A stretch of DNA of 64,000 nt from Malachius bipustulatus (GCA_910589415.1 OU342639.1:12842268-12906267), one strand, 5' to 3'. Positions 45,261 through 56,810 are shown, counted from the stretch's first letter. The notes: generated from the sequence alone by a model not told the origin. A program made the numbers and translations.

Positions 45261-46450
45261 ATGGAGGAGATTAAGAAACGAAAAAATTATTCGGAAAATG
45301 AGAAGCAGATTCTGTTATCGCTAGTAGAACAGTAAGAAACTACCTTAAATTTACTATAATAACTATGAATTTTCATTAATATTACATGGTGATGTGAAAT
45401 TTTCCTTTGAACCTCAAATACTGCCTTTAAAAAAAATATGGACAAATTTCTCATAACATATCACATTTTCAGTTTTCACAGAAAACCTCCTCGTCTTGCT
45501 TCCTGATTTACTTTAATCCTTCAAATTTTCCATCCCACAGGCATAAAGATATCATTGAAAATAAATGCACGAAGGCCGCTTATGTAGGAAAAAAAGAAGA
45601 AGCTTGGAAGGCTATTAGGGAAACTTTCAACAGCTCGGCCGAATCCAGTATTAGAGACGTAAAACAGTTGAAAGTTTTATATGAGAATATTAAAAGGCAA
45701 ATTCGAAAAAATGTTGCGGTAGGACATGTATGCATTCATGTTAAACCCTTTAGAATGATAATTATTTAAAGCTTAACCATCCTTATTTTTAGCAAAAAGA
45801 ATACATAGAAAAAATACGCGCTGCGAAAGCTGCAGCAGCGGCCTTTAAGGTAATGGCTATTTCAATTTGAACGATAAATGAAAAGAGTATTTTATTTTAA
45901 AACTTGTTATTTAAAGTGTGAGATACTGAAAACGGGTGGGGGCAAAGCTGATGTCGCTGTGACAAATACCCAGGAGAAATTATTAGCCGAACTCCAAGGG
46001 CAAGTTCAGCCTCTCTCAAACCCTTTCGATCAAGCTGCGGAGTATTTCTGTAAATATGTTTCTAACTTCTTACATGTTACTTGTTACCTACTATAATAGT
46101 TTTTATAATCGATAGGCGAAGATGCTTTTATCGGTAGTGGTGCTTGTGATCCTGAGCCTGAGCAAGTTCCTGATTTAGATTGCGAATCTGAGCCCACACC
46201 TGCTGAATCCTTCGATGAACCCGCGCCCTTACCCACATCTGAATCCCAGCCCAAACCCAAGCCCGAGCCCCCAAAGCAGAAAAGGAGAGTTAAAAAATTT
46301 AAAAAACCTGTTTACACAGCAGAAATGTACAGAAAGCTGTATTTTAAACAAAAGTATCTTAATGCTGTAAACGATGGCAAAGATCAAAAAATTATTAACA
46401 TGTTAACAATTAAAAAATTAAAATTAGAAATTAAAAAAATGAGTCTATAA
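45261..46450 (+). CDS. Myb/SANT-like DNA-binding protein of Harbinger, five exons, 257 residues
   Basis: Predicted exons are 45261-45331, 45541-45718, 45793-45849, 45917-46049 and 46116-46450. All introns follow GT/AG and the frame is continuous, ending TAA at 46448-46450. Residues 1-83 start MEEIKKRKNYSENEKQILLS and contain the tryptophan-bearing EEAWKAIRETF helix and VKQLKVLYENIKRQIRK, the pattern of Myb/SANT-like (Myb_DNA-bind_5 type) domains. Exon 3 is a short alanine-rich helix (KIRAAKAAAAAFK). Exon 4 has TGGGKAD and QGQVQPLSNPFDQAAE. Exon 5 is Pro/Glu rich, then strongly basic (PPKQKRRVKKFKK) with a lysine-rich amphipathic tail. In Harbinger this partner carries the nuclease into the nucleus and to the ends. 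The acceptor of exon 4 could be six bases later. Confidence 0.8.
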
Positions 46451-46765
46451 GCATTCGTGTTTTATTAAATATAATTATTAATTTACTTTTATTCATAACC
46501 AACAGAATCTTTTATTTATGTATTTATCAAACTTTGAAAATATCAATAAAACGTCTGATAGGAACTTTCAAATTTCTGATAAAATAAAGTCAAATAATTC
46601 TAGTATTAATAAAATTTTGTATTGCATTTTTTTGTAAATAAGACTTTGAAAAAAGTTTCACTCGAGGTTAAACACGCTAGGATCTCATTCTTTAATCTTT
46701 CTTTCTCATATCTTTTTGCATAATAATACACTTTTGCACAATTAATAACTAATATTTTATCAAGA

Positions 46766-47839
46766 TTATCTATTAAATACAGTTGCTATTAAAGCGTTCC
46801 TGACTGCGTAATTTGCATTATTATGATGGCGATTTAAAAGTTCATTTTCGATCTCTTCACCATCATCGTAGATCTCTTCAATTTCATTTTCAAAAATGTC
46901 ATTTTGTTGTTTGCAGATGTTATGCAACACCCCACAAGCTACAATAACTTCAGGGATAATTTCCAACTTAAGCCTTAAGCCTGACTGCAGACATGGAAAC
47001 CTTCTCTTCAATACTCCGAAGAAGCGTTCAATACAATTTCTAGTCGAAATATGAGCTCGATTGTAAGCTTCTTCGCTTGGTCCTACAGGATGTAACAGTG
47101 GGGTTAACAAATAATTTTTACAGGCATAACCATTATCTCCGAGTAATAAACCATTACCATAATGCATCATTTCAAATTCAGCAGGAAGAGGGGAATCATT
47201 GAATATAGTGCTGTCGTGTACGGACCCTGGCCAACGAGCTATCAAATGTCGCAAATTTAAATCAGCATCACAGATTGCCTGAACATTGATGCTGAAATAT
47301 TGCTTACGATTACGAAATAACTCTGCTCTGTCACCACCAGGAGATTGTATTTTAATATGGGTGCAGTCTATAGCGCCTACAACCCGAGGGAATCCAGCGA
47401 TGCCGTAGAAACCAAATTTCACTTGAGAAATTTCAGCTTCCGAAGTTGGCATCTTGATGTATTCTCTAGACAATACTGCAATTTGTCTAGTGACCTTCTT
47501 AATTATGCGGCAAACAGTCGACTTATGAACATTAATGTGGTCACCAATCACACGTTGAAATGTTCCTGTGGCATAGAAACGGAGACAAATCAGTATTTGT
47601 GTTCTTGAGTCGATTGACTTATTTCTTCTAGTTAGTGGTTCCAGTTGTGCTCCAAATGTGTTTAGTAAGCCGTTGACTGTATTTTTAGTTAATCTGAATC
47701 TCTCTTTAAATTCTTGTTCATCATACAATTCAAAGGGATTTGCTCTGTCTCGAAATAGTCTACTTTGAATTATTGGTGCTGGAAGTCTGTTCGGAGGTTC
47801 ATTTTCCAAATCAGAGAGGTCTGATAAATCAGATTCCAT
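46766..47839 (-). CDS. Harbinger transposase (HARBI1-like DDE nuclease), 357 residues
   Basis: A single open exon with no disruption. Residues 1-60 are acidic then variable; TVNGLLNTFGAQLEPL (about 54-69) and the helix-turn-helix-like HKSTVCRIIKKV (about 105-116) precede the catalytic core. The DDE nuclease domain shows GAIDCTHIKI (Asp 158), WPGSVHDSTIF (Asp 209), LLGDNGYACKNYLLTP (about 233-248) and RNCIERFFGVLKRRFPCL (Glu 271). These are the hallmark positions of PIF/Harbinger and HARBI1. Full length matches the family (about 350 residues). The ATG at 47837-47839 is the first in frame and begins MESDLSDLSDLE. It cuts and joins the transposon ends together with the Myb-like partner encoded at 45261-46450. 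Confidence 0.95.
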   Translation of the reverse strand: MESDLSDLSDLENEPPNRLPAPIIQSRLFRDRANPFELYDEQEFKERFRLTKNTVNGLLNTFGAQLEPLTRRNKSIDSRTQILICLRFYATGTFQRVIGDHINVHKSTVCRIIKKVTRQIAVLSREYIKMPTSEAEISQVKFGFYGIAGFPRVVGAIDCTHIKIQSPGGDRAELFRNRKQYFSINVQAICDADLNLRHLIARWPGSVHDSTIFNDSPLPAEFEMMHYGNGLLLGDNGYACKNYLLTPLLHPVGPSEEAYNRAHISTRNCIERFFGVLKRRFPCLQSGLRLKLEIIPEVIVACGVLHNICKQQNDIFENEIEEIYDDGEEIENELLNRHHNNANYAVRNALIATVFNR

Positions 47840-48359
47840 TATATACTAATAGTAGTTCTTCATAAATTATTGATTTGTATCAGATTTTCATTAATTTTTA
47901 CTGCCTTTTGCAGTTCAACTGAATAAGATAAAAAGCTAACCTATAAAATGAATTTAACTAACAAATCACACTAAACTAATAATTAAAAGCAGTAATTTAA
48001 CTTATAAATTGAATAAACTAGCTTAAATAAGATAATCAAATTGATTTTGCTGCAAAAATAATTTATATTTGGAATTTTTAAGCTCAACTGTCAAAATGAT
48101 TACTCATTAATTGCCCAAAAACCTCCACTCACAATAATAAGCCAATAACGGTTTGTTAACGGCTTATCAACAGATAATAATCGTTTGGGCAACCCAAATT
48201 TGAGATGATTATCCGTTAACGGTTAATCATCACAGCAAACCGTTACATTTTGATAAGAGAATGATGGTCCGTTAACGGATGATTATTGAGTTATTATTTG
48301 AAATGATTAACCGTTAACGGTTAATCATTTATGATAAGCGTTCAAGCAACCGGGCCATA

Positions 48360-48848
48360 GATTAGTGAAATAGTTTAATTGAGCCCCTGGGTGACCAGCA
48401 GTGAGCCGTGAGGAGAGAGAAGCATGATTGGAACCCGTATCAAAGAACCCACAGGAAAAAAATGTACCTTGGTGTTGCCGAAGATGGGGTGGGAAGAGGA
48501 GTCGCGTAGGAGAGCTCGACCTGAGCGATGCGTTTCTTGGTCCTCGAAGGTCTCGGAACTCAGATTAGTGAAATAGTTTAATTGAGCCCCTGGGCGACCA
48601 GCAGTGAGCCGTGAGGAGAGAGAAGCATGATTGGAACCCGTATCAAAGAACCCACAGGAAAAAAATGTACCTTGGTGTTGCCGAAGATGGGGTGGGAAGA
48701 GGAGTCGCGTAGGAGAGCTCGACCTGAGCGATGCGTTTCTTGGTCCTCGAAGGTCTCGGAACTCAGATTAGTGAAATAGTTTAATTGAGCCCCTGGGCGA
48801 CCAGCAGTGAGCCGTGAGGAGAGAGAAGCATGATTGGAACCCGTATCA
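48360..48848 (+). repeat. 203-bp tandem repeat, 2.4 units
   Basis: Units start at 48360, 48563 and 48766 (GATTAGTGAAATAG); the first two are complete and nearly identical, and the third ends at 48848 in CCGTATCAA. With the remnant at 44434-44553 this makes about three units split by Harbinger. No recognisable coding content. Confidence 0.9.
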
Positions 48849-49753
48849 ATAATAAATGATGTCGTACACCTCATACATCATATATTTTAGTAAATTACCA
48901 GTATTCCCGTTAATAATCATTAATAATTCAAACCGTTTTAACCTACCAAATAATAAATAAAATCTTACATTGTAATGAAGTCGTGTTACCCCGACTCCAT
49001 CTATTTTATTTTATTTCTATTTTTACATTATTGCAATAGATAAAGATCGTTCCGACGGCGTAGGTAGGTAGGTAGGACCACCCCGTTTAGGTTATTATTA
49101 GCCCAGTTAAGTTTTTGCGAATAGTACAGAAATAGGGTTTGGTAGGTAGATACCTTGAATCGGCGAGGTACTAATAATTTTCATAATTTCATTTAATTTC
49201 ATTAATTTTTTATGAACAGGCTAATTTTTAAGGTAACTAAATCGAGGCAGTTGGCTTCAAATTCAAGCAAGTTATCGACCACTATCGCATTATAAAAACG
49301 TCGAAATGCACCGGGCCGCAGATAACAGTTTAAATTAACCTTTTTTGCGGAGAAAATGTTCTCGAAAACTTCTATCTGACCAGGAACCGATAGTGGTCGC
49401 TATATAAACCGGGGCCGTGATTTGAAAAATTAATTCCGAGTTCTGATCGCCGGTCGTGAAGACGTATTGCCGAGTAAACCGCCGCATCCAATCCGCACCC
49501 GTGCATCAGTTTAGGTACCTACCAGGAAGTATCAATAGTTCCTCATTTTCGCTTATTTTACGTTGTTTAGTTTGACGCGAGTGGTCAATTGTTAGTCCAG
49601 GAGTAGTGTAGACAAATACCTAGTGACGAGCCTAGACCTGTTGCTGCATAACCAAAGGTAGGTGCTGTTGCAATTGCCATATTACTGCTGCGGTCGATAT
49701 TTTTCTCCTTTCACTCCTATCGCTCCAGTCCTCATCAGAACCGTCTCCTCCTT
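48849..49753. other. No gene; possible promoter and leader
   Basis: A TAGG repeat lies near 49060. CTATATAAACC at 49399-49409 is a good TATA-like box. The 230 bases after it contain no ATG and end at AACCAAAG/GTAGGT (49656), a plausible splice donor. This could be a promoter with a non-coding first exon, but nothing downstream identifies a gene. Confidence 0.35.
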
Positions 49754-50551
49754 CCGTTGTTGGTAACAAAGGCTTCGCTCCTAGTTCACGGTCCATCGCC
49801 TGGCATAGCAAGGGTGGATCAGTGCGCCGGGAGTGGTGTCTGGTACCCGCGGGACAACGGGTTCCTTCAATAACCCCCTCATCCCTCCGTTGTGGGCAAC
49901 AAAGGCTTCGCTCTTAGTTCACGGTCCATCGCCTGGCATAGCAAGGGTGGATCAGTGCATCGGGAGTGGTGTCTGGTACCCGCGGAACAACGGGCTCCCT
50001 CAATAACTCCTTCACTTCCACGTTGTGAGCAACAAGGATTTTGCTCCTGGTTCACGGTCCATCGCCTGGCATAGCAAGGGTGGATCAGTGCGCCGGGAGT
50101 GGTGTCTGGTGCCAGCGGAACAACGGGTTCCTCCGATAAACCCCTACCTTCTCCGTTGTGGGTAACGAAGGCCTCGCTCTTAGTTCACGGTCCATCGCCT
50201 GGCATAGCAAGGGTGGATCAGTGCGCCGGGAGTAGTGTCTGGTACCCGCGGGACAACGGGTTCCTTCAATAACCCCCTCATCCCTCCGTTGTGGGCAACA
50301 AAGGCTTCGCTCCTAGTTCACGGTCCATCGCCTGGCATAGCAAGGGTGGATCAGTGCATCGGGAGTGGTGTCTGGTACCCGCGGAACAACGGGCTCCCTC
50401 AATAACTCCTTCACTTCCACGTTGTGAGCAACAAGGATTTTGCTCCTGGTTCACGGTCCATCGCCTGGCATAGCAAGGGTGGATCAGTGGGCTGGGGGTG
50501 GCGTCTGGTGCTCGCGTAGCAGCGTATCCCGCCAAAATTGTGCCGATTCCC
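49754..50551 (+). repeat. Higher-order tandem array: six 133-bp units as two 399-bp blocks
   Basis: The phrase TTCACGGTCCATCGCCTGGC recurs at an exact 133-bp spacing (units anchored at 49783, 49916, 50049, 50182, 50315, 50448). Units 1 and 4, and units 2 and 5, are more alike than neighbours (for example GGGACAACGGGTTCCTTC in 1 and 4; GGAACAACGGGCTCCCTC in 2 and 5), so the array is two copies of a three-unit block. Unit 6 is the most diverged. It is GC-rich; open frames inside are by-products of the periodicity. Confidence 0.9.
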
Positions 50552-51812
50552 CTCCGAATGCGTAGTTGAGATCATCGCGGCCGCACTCCTCACATAACCG
50601 CCGAGAACAGCCCGCCTAGTCTTTTTTTTACGTCTAAAACCGATCCAGGCCGTTTTTAACCCCCCGTTCGTCATTCCGGCGTGTGTACCTACTTTTTAGT
50701 CGCAACCACCCCTCACGTACCGCTGTGCCCCGTGACCGATTTGTTATTATTTATTTATTCATACCGATTTATTATTATTACTCATTGTGTACCTACTCCG
50801 ATAAATTACTTATAAAAATTGTTAAGTTGAATTCTGTGGCGTTAATGTTCATCCGTTCTTCATAAATTAATTAGGTATCCGTTAAACTGACAATTACTCG
50901 CTACAGCTTGGCTCCTCGGAGGTGTCAATGCTTTCGGAAAGCGATTAAAGCCCGCTTTGCCGAACACAATTATTTTAGAGTGGTAACCTCAACCGACCCC
51001 TGGCACTTTCCATTTCTCCACAGAGCTACCCCTGGGACAAGGGTACTATAGCAGTACCATTGTAATTGCGACTCAGTTAAGTGGAAGATTTGGCGAGAAT
51101 ATCTTCCCAAGGGAGTAAACCCTCAGTAAAAATCTGGCGCCCGAGGAATCCGTCCGATCTCCAGGCGATTCCGGACCAGCGAAACGCCACGGACGACTCT
51201 CAGGCGGAGTCGTAGTTACAACATTAATACATAATTCGAATTTTTTATTAACAATGAAACATTAACTGGAACCAAATTCAATATAAAATCACCAACCATT
51301 AATTAAATATAAATTATTGAACATATAAGGCGCCTGAAGAAATAAGACCAGTATTATAGTTAGGGGATGGAGACATGCTGTTTCTCAGTTTACCCTTATT
51401 AAGTATATGAACGTTGATTTGTGTATTTTGTTGAGTTATTGAAAGCAACGACATTTTTATTATTTAAAGATTAAATTGATATTTAATCTGAAGGGTATCG
51501 TTTTTTTGGGGGGAATAGTAATAGAGTTAAGCAGTTAAATCTGAAAATAAGAGTCTTAGAACAACAATGATTGAATTCTAATAATTAAACTAACTTTATC
51601 TCTTTAATTCGACGAGTATACATACATTAATTATTTATTAATCCTAAATTCACAAACACGACATGTACGAGTATGAGACCTGAAATTTGAATTTTTTATT
51701 CTTGCCCAACATGGTAGCGGATCGATTCGTTATGTCCGGGGCCCGTTAATGCCAGCAGTTAAATATCCGTGTAATATGCTTACTGAATATACTTGAATAT
51801 GTTAATAATATA
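50552..51812. other. GC-rich segment then AT-rich DNA, no gene
   Basis: 50552-51210 is unusually GC-rich for the window and ends in CTGGCGCCCGAGGAATCC (51146 on), which begins like a tRNA-primed LTR binding site, and TACAACA at 51217. It could belong to an LTR element together with the tandem array, but no LTR pair was found. From 51240 the sequence is AT-rich and featureless. Confidence 0.35.
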
Positions 51813-52749
51813 CAGGGTGATTCAGGTTTTATCTTGTTAACTCCAGGGGACGATAGAGAATCGAAAAATAATATGAATTTGCTTTATGAACTATATTCGG
51901 GAAAAGTTTTAAGTAAAAAATCGAATTTTTGAAATACCTATACAAAAATTGGGTGTTTGGAATAATTTGAAATTTTGAACAGTAGTTGTGCTAATTGAAG
52001 TACATGATGTGATACTCCCAATGAAATTTTTTTTAAATCCAGTGGCAGAGATCTGGATGTGTTGTTACCTTTTTTTATTAAATAATGTCTACACCACTGA
52101 CTTTAATGCAAATTGGTTATTTTGGGTAGATACCTTGTTTTGTTTAGAGGAGAAAAGTTAACTTACGTTTTTGTTGTAGGAGGCACTGTTTTCAAGATAT
52201 TCCACAATGTTGGCCCTCATGCAAGCTTTTTGTAATGCAATACGGTTCAATAACGATCACAGAAATTATTATTGATTTCTGGAAAAACTCAATAGCATTG
52301 ATATTTATATCGTACGGGTTCCTACATTGTGAAGTATCTTGGAAACAGTGCGGCTTACGACAAAAAACGTAAGATGACTTTTCTTCTCTAAACAACATGA
52401 GGTATCTAACAAAAATAACAAATTTGCATTAAAGTCAGTGACATGCAAGTTACTTATTAAAAAAAGTAACAACAAGTCCAGATCTCCCGCACTGATTGAA
52501 GAATTTTTCATCGGAAGTATCAAATCATGTACTTCAATTAGCACAACTACTGTTCAAAATTTCAAATTATTCCAATCACCCAATTTTTTTAAATTTCAAA
52601 AATAAGATTTTCTTCTTAAAACTTTATTAACACCCTGTATTTTCTTAACGAAGCATTTCACGAATATAGTTCATATAAAGCAAACTCATATTATTTTTCG
52701 ATTCTCTATCTTTCCCAGGAGTGAACAAGATAAAACCTTAATCACCCTG
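51813..52749. mobile_element. TA-flanked inverted-repeat element, family B (complete)
   Basis: The two ends share CAGGGTGATT(C/A)AGGTTTTATC and about 400 bp of inverted similarity inward, for example GATAGAGAATCGAAAAATAA near 51850 and its inverse near 52700. TA lies on both sides (51811-51812, 52750-52751). The right arm carries an extra internal ACACCCTGTATT. There is no coding sequence. A single terminus is fused to a LINE at 12990-13094. Confidence 0.8.
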
Positions 52750-53182
52750 TATCATATACTCTATTTTTCATGATCATAAAATGGCATGGTTACATAATCG
52801 ATATTGCCACTATAAAAGTAAGACAGTATATTACCAAGTGCAAATACTCCACCACAGTTTTGTCGAAACTTAATTCGATGTGTCAGGTTAGGTTTAGTAG
52901 AAATTTTAGATTTTCATTTCGGCTCGTACTCAATCCACCACGAGCTCCATAATATGCTCTTAACTGGTTCAAGAAATCAATCGCCGAGAGAAAAGGAGTT
53001 CAGCAGACATATTAATTTACAGTCAGAAGAACTTTATCAGTAGTACGGATCTCAGTTTCTTGTGTTGCTTATGATCTCCTGCTTATTAGCTGACGTAGTC
53101 GTTCTCAACTCACTCGAATCGTTCCTCATTGTACCAACATCAATTTCCAATCTGCTATTAATCTTGGAAAATTCCACAGAAA

Positions 53183-53410
53183 TCACCTGAATAATGGTGG
53201 ACTTAATGTATCAAACTGTCTCTTTATAGTTTGTTCTATTATGGATATATGGGAGGAAACTTTTGGTCTGGCACAAATCGGACATTTCCAGTCGGTTTGA
53301 AAGGTCGGAGATTTAAGTTCAATTTCATCCATGTTGAAACATTTTATGTGCGATGATTTCCTGCACAATCCATTAATTTAACAGATGGGGTTGTAGGTGT
53401 TATGGCACTG
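53183..53410 (-). pseudogene. PHD-like zinc finger fragment, probably LINE ORF1
   Basis: The minus strand reads ICDSAITPTTPSVKLMDC, then in the next frame CRKSSHIKCFNMDEIEL and WKCPICARPK. The cysteine-histidine order with a tryptophan before the last CxxC pair resembles the PHD fingers found at the start of many insect LINE ORF1 proteins. A one-base shift separates the halves, and nothing else of the element is recognisable. Confidence 0.5.
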
Positions 53411-53999
53411 TCACAAATCGAGCGTTAATTAGATTAGATTAACAACAACAACAATAATAAATAGACAGACTGTTGGGTTATAATGCAATATTTATAAAAG
53501 TTTAAAAAAACTGACATTTTTCTCGCTATGACCACACAAAAACACCACAACTGTTAGAATGTTAAGTAATATATTATTGGCGAACAAAATTTATATTGCA
53601 AATGTTATAAGATATGATATCTCAAAAATTGTTTTAAGATCAATTTGGTCCGTAGATGGGATTTCTACAATGAAATTTAAACCGCTTTTTAATATACAAA
53701 AATTCAGTTATTATTTACGATTACCATGACTCGTGTTACTTTTGTTGTAAACGTCCGTGTCCTTCAGACACATGAAACTCACTATTACAATCCTATACGT
53801 ACTTACCAAATGACTTAATTTCCTGTGAATTTGATCGAAAGTTACTGTTTCGTTAAAGGAAACGAAGGTGTAAATAACTTAATGAATATGTTATGAAGTA
53901 GCATTGATTAGTGTGTTTCTGATGCTAATGCTATTTTTTCCACACATGAATAGTTCATACGCGGGCGTTCTTATTATTCGTTTTTTCTTTTAGAATATA

Positions 54000-55199
54000 C
54001 AAGGTGTTTCTAAATGGAGTACCATAAATTGGAGGACTTGTAGATAAAGTTAAAAAAATACGAAAATGTAGGAAATTTTTTTTTAGAAAAGGCTTTATTG
54101 ATGAGATACAGGGTGTTAAAGAGTCGACCGACAGACCACTCTTTTCTTAATATTTGTTGAAACAATAACCCAACTGAGACAATTTTTTGTGTGTAACAAC
54201 AAGTTATAAAGAGCAATAATCAGACAAATTTTCGGTTTATTTCAATAAGCCAGTGGCGTAGAAACAGGGGTCGTTTGACACTTTTCACTCTTTAAAAAAG
54301 TAAGGGCTAGGTTTTTTGATGTCTTATTACTTTTTTCTGATGAATCAACGGTCTTTTTACAATGAAAAAGCCATACTTGTTTAATTTGCCCAGAGGCGTC
54401 CGTTTTTGAGATATTTGCAATTTTGTGTCAAAAAAAAAAAAAATGCATTTGAACGATTATCAAATCAACCAAAAATAATGTTTTCGTTGGAGCAGCGTTT
54501 AAATGCATGTGTACGTGCAAACGGAGGACACTTCGAGCAATATTAGATAATCATTAGATAATTTTATGTTAGGTATGTTTTGTTCAATTACTTATGTTTT
54601 GTTATGTGTTGAATAGTTTTCTTGACAATAAATATTATTTAATTTTCACTTCGGATATGAAATGTCAAACTGACAGTAAGTCCAAAAATTAGTTTATTTA
54701 AATTTCAAAGCTAGCTTCACAATTTTAATAAATGAAATTTTTAAGTGTATTTTACATAAAGCGACTGACGTCCTGACACAAAATTGCAAATATCTCAAAA
54801 ACGGACGCCTCTGGGCAAATTAAACAAGTATGGCTTTTTTATTGTAAAAAGACCGTTGATTCAGAAAAAAGTAATAAGACATCAAAAAACCTAGCCCTTA
54901 CTTTTTTAAAGAGTGAAAAGTGTCAAACGACCCCTGTTTCTACGCCACTGGCTTATTGAAATAAACCGAAAATTTGTCTGATTATTGCTCTTTATAACTT
55001 GTTGTTACACACAAAAAATTGTCTCAGTTGGGTTATTGTTTCAACAAATATTAACAAAAGAGTGGTCTGTCGGTCGACTCTTTAACACCCTGTATCTCAT
55101 CAATAAAGCCTTTTCGAAAAAAAATTTTCCTACATTTTCGTATTTTTTTAACTTTATCTACAAGTTCTCCAATTTATGCTGCAATTTAGAAACACCTTG
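54000..55199. mobile_element. TA-flanked element with about 430-bp inverted arms
   Basis: Arms 54000-54430 and 54772-55199 are close inverted copies, beginning CAAGGTGTTTCTAAAT and containing AACCTAGCCCTTACTTTTTT and CAGTGGCGTAGAAACAGGGG in both. TA flanks both sides (53998-53999, 55200-55201). The two 68-75 codon frames in the arms are mirror images, not genes. Confidence 0.85.
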
Positions 55200-55201
55200 T
55201 A

Positions 55202-56730
55202 TAACAAAATAACGACTTCATATTGACGACGTCATATTGGGCTTTGCTGTATTGGTTTCATCAATGTGAGAGTATCTTATTTATAGTCAAGCAAAGTTGA
55301 GAACAAAGAAGAAACAACTGAACTTATGGAAAATTCGAGTGAACTTCCTCGAGGTGACAGCGACGACGCAAAGATATATTACTTTTAGAAACAACCACAC
55401 CGGCATCTCTCCAATTAATTAATGAATTCCATGGACTTGGTGGGAGGGAAGGGATCTTTCGCCAGCCACCTCGGAATAAATTTTCTTTTCGTCGCGTAGA
55501 TTTTCTGACCGCAATGATTATTTAATTCGATTTTGAGTGTTCGACTGGTGAATAATAAAACGAAGAGTTAATGTTGAAAGCTATCAACTAAACAGAAACA
55601 CTGTGAAATCCCCGTAGAAAATGCGAAACCCTGGTACCAGAAATCGATATATTTTACTCCGATGCGCTGCGGAGATTATTTCCCGAATACTACTCCTGCA
55701 TAATTTTATAGCGGCCGTGCTGGAAATTTATGCCAAGGGATTGTACATTTTTCTTGTGCATTCTGAAATTATTTCTAACTCGATAATGGCTAATATTGAT
55801 CGATGACGCTATATGGTGGTTTGTTCCATGGAAATAGATGGTCTTTGCTTCTATTACATTCTGTGATATATGGCCAGTGTAGATTTTTTTATTATCATCC
55901 AGTTTCAATAGTATATTTCATGCATTCACGTGAAGAAACTAGAGGAAATTTCATACAGTTGATCCGATTTTTATCTTGTTTTTTAATCAGGAGTATTATT
56001 TAGGGGAACTCGGCTTCACATAAAGTATCCAAATATTACCTTACAACTCGATATAACTCTACGTGACAGATTTTGAATAAATCTTCAAATAAACTCCCGA
56101 ACTCCAAACGAAAGAAAATAAACAACTTTAAACGACGTGTCATACAAGACAAATTTGCATGAAAAACTATCTTTGAGACGAATATCAAAAGTCAGGTTGC
56201 CAACTAAACGTAGAATCTTTCTTTAGAATGATAATAATAAAAGACTGATCCCTTATGACAAATTACTTATACGGATAGAAGAAGTCACATCAGCTAAGGG
56301 TGTGGAGTGGAATAGTAGACGAAAATCGAAAAATAGTAGAACTCACAAGGTTCAGAAAGTCACATCGTGCCAGGGATTAGGGGCTGTATAAGTCGTCGTC
56401 TAAAAGAGGAGAGGGGAGTCAACTTAAAGGGTGCACAAAAACAAAAAATTGCCTATTATACACTGTGTCCAACATAAGAATGAACAGCATGGAGATCTCG
56501 GAAACCGTGGGAGATACAGGGTCGGTTAGATGGCAAAAAGTTGAGAAACTGGAAGGACAATGTAATGGCAGGAAGATATTTCGAAAATTATTACTGATTT
56601 CCCAAATATTAAAAAAACAACAAATTGGTTCAAACGCGTTCCCGACTTATTTAGCTATTGACATCATCCGTTTGATTTCACCTTAATACGAATCTGTGTT
56701 CTTATTAAACTTCTTGGATTTGGAATCGTA
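55202..56730. other. No gene recognised
   Basis: Frames up to 73 codons occur on both strands without recognisable motifs. No clear inverted repeats. It may be unique chromosomal DNA. Confidence 0.4.
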
Positions 56731-56778
56731 ATTGATTTCGTGCTGTTGTGCCGTGGTTCATGGAGATTTGCTCCGAAT

Positions 56779-56810
56779 GTTTCGTCTACAGCTGCGGCAG
56801 ACATCATCAG
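56779..56810 (-). ncRNA. Hammerhead-like ribozyme core of a Penelope-like element
   Basis: On the minus strand: CTGATGA, one base, stem II GTCTGC paired with GTAGAC (six pairs, one G-U) around a seven-base loop, then GAAAC. These are the conserved core blocks of a hammerhead. The element is 3' to a Penelope reverse transcriptase remnant, the reported setting for such motifs. I could not draw a convincing stem III with a UH cleavage site just after GAAAC, so self-cleavage is uncertain. Confidence 0.5.

Larger units (their letters stand above)
44557..48356. mobile_element. PIF/Harbinger transposon, apparently complete
   Basis: The 3.8-kb element begins GGCCCGGTTGCTTGAACGCT and ends with the inverse, flanked by ATA on both sides (44554-44556, 48357-48359), a 3-bp duplication as in Harbinger. 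It encodes the two proteins expected of the superfamily, a HARBI1-like nuclease (minus) and a Myb/SANT-like protein (plus), converging tail to tail with 315 bp between stops. Palindromic motifs crowd the subterminal regions. It sits inside a 203-bp tandem array. Confidence 0.9.

Noticed and set aside
48578..48874. 98-codon minus-strand frame in the 203-bp array
   Set aside because: The repeat unit is not a multiple of three, there is no recognisable domain, and a similar frame at 44367-44651 crosses the Harbinger end.
49892..50674. Repeated ORFs with MGNKGFA and minus-strand AMDRE-rich frames
   Set aside because: These arise from the 133-bp tandem array; 133 is not a multiple of three, so frames change each unit and no protein repeat is maintained.
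50552..51217. LTR with primer-binding site at 51146
   Set aside because: CTGGCGCCCGAGG only partly resembles a tRNA complement, the preceding bases do not end in CA, and no second LTR or gag/pol is visible.
54010..55212. Two near-identical ORFs starting MLFITCCYTQKIVSV
   Set aside because: Mirror images in the inverted arms of the element at 54000-55199.
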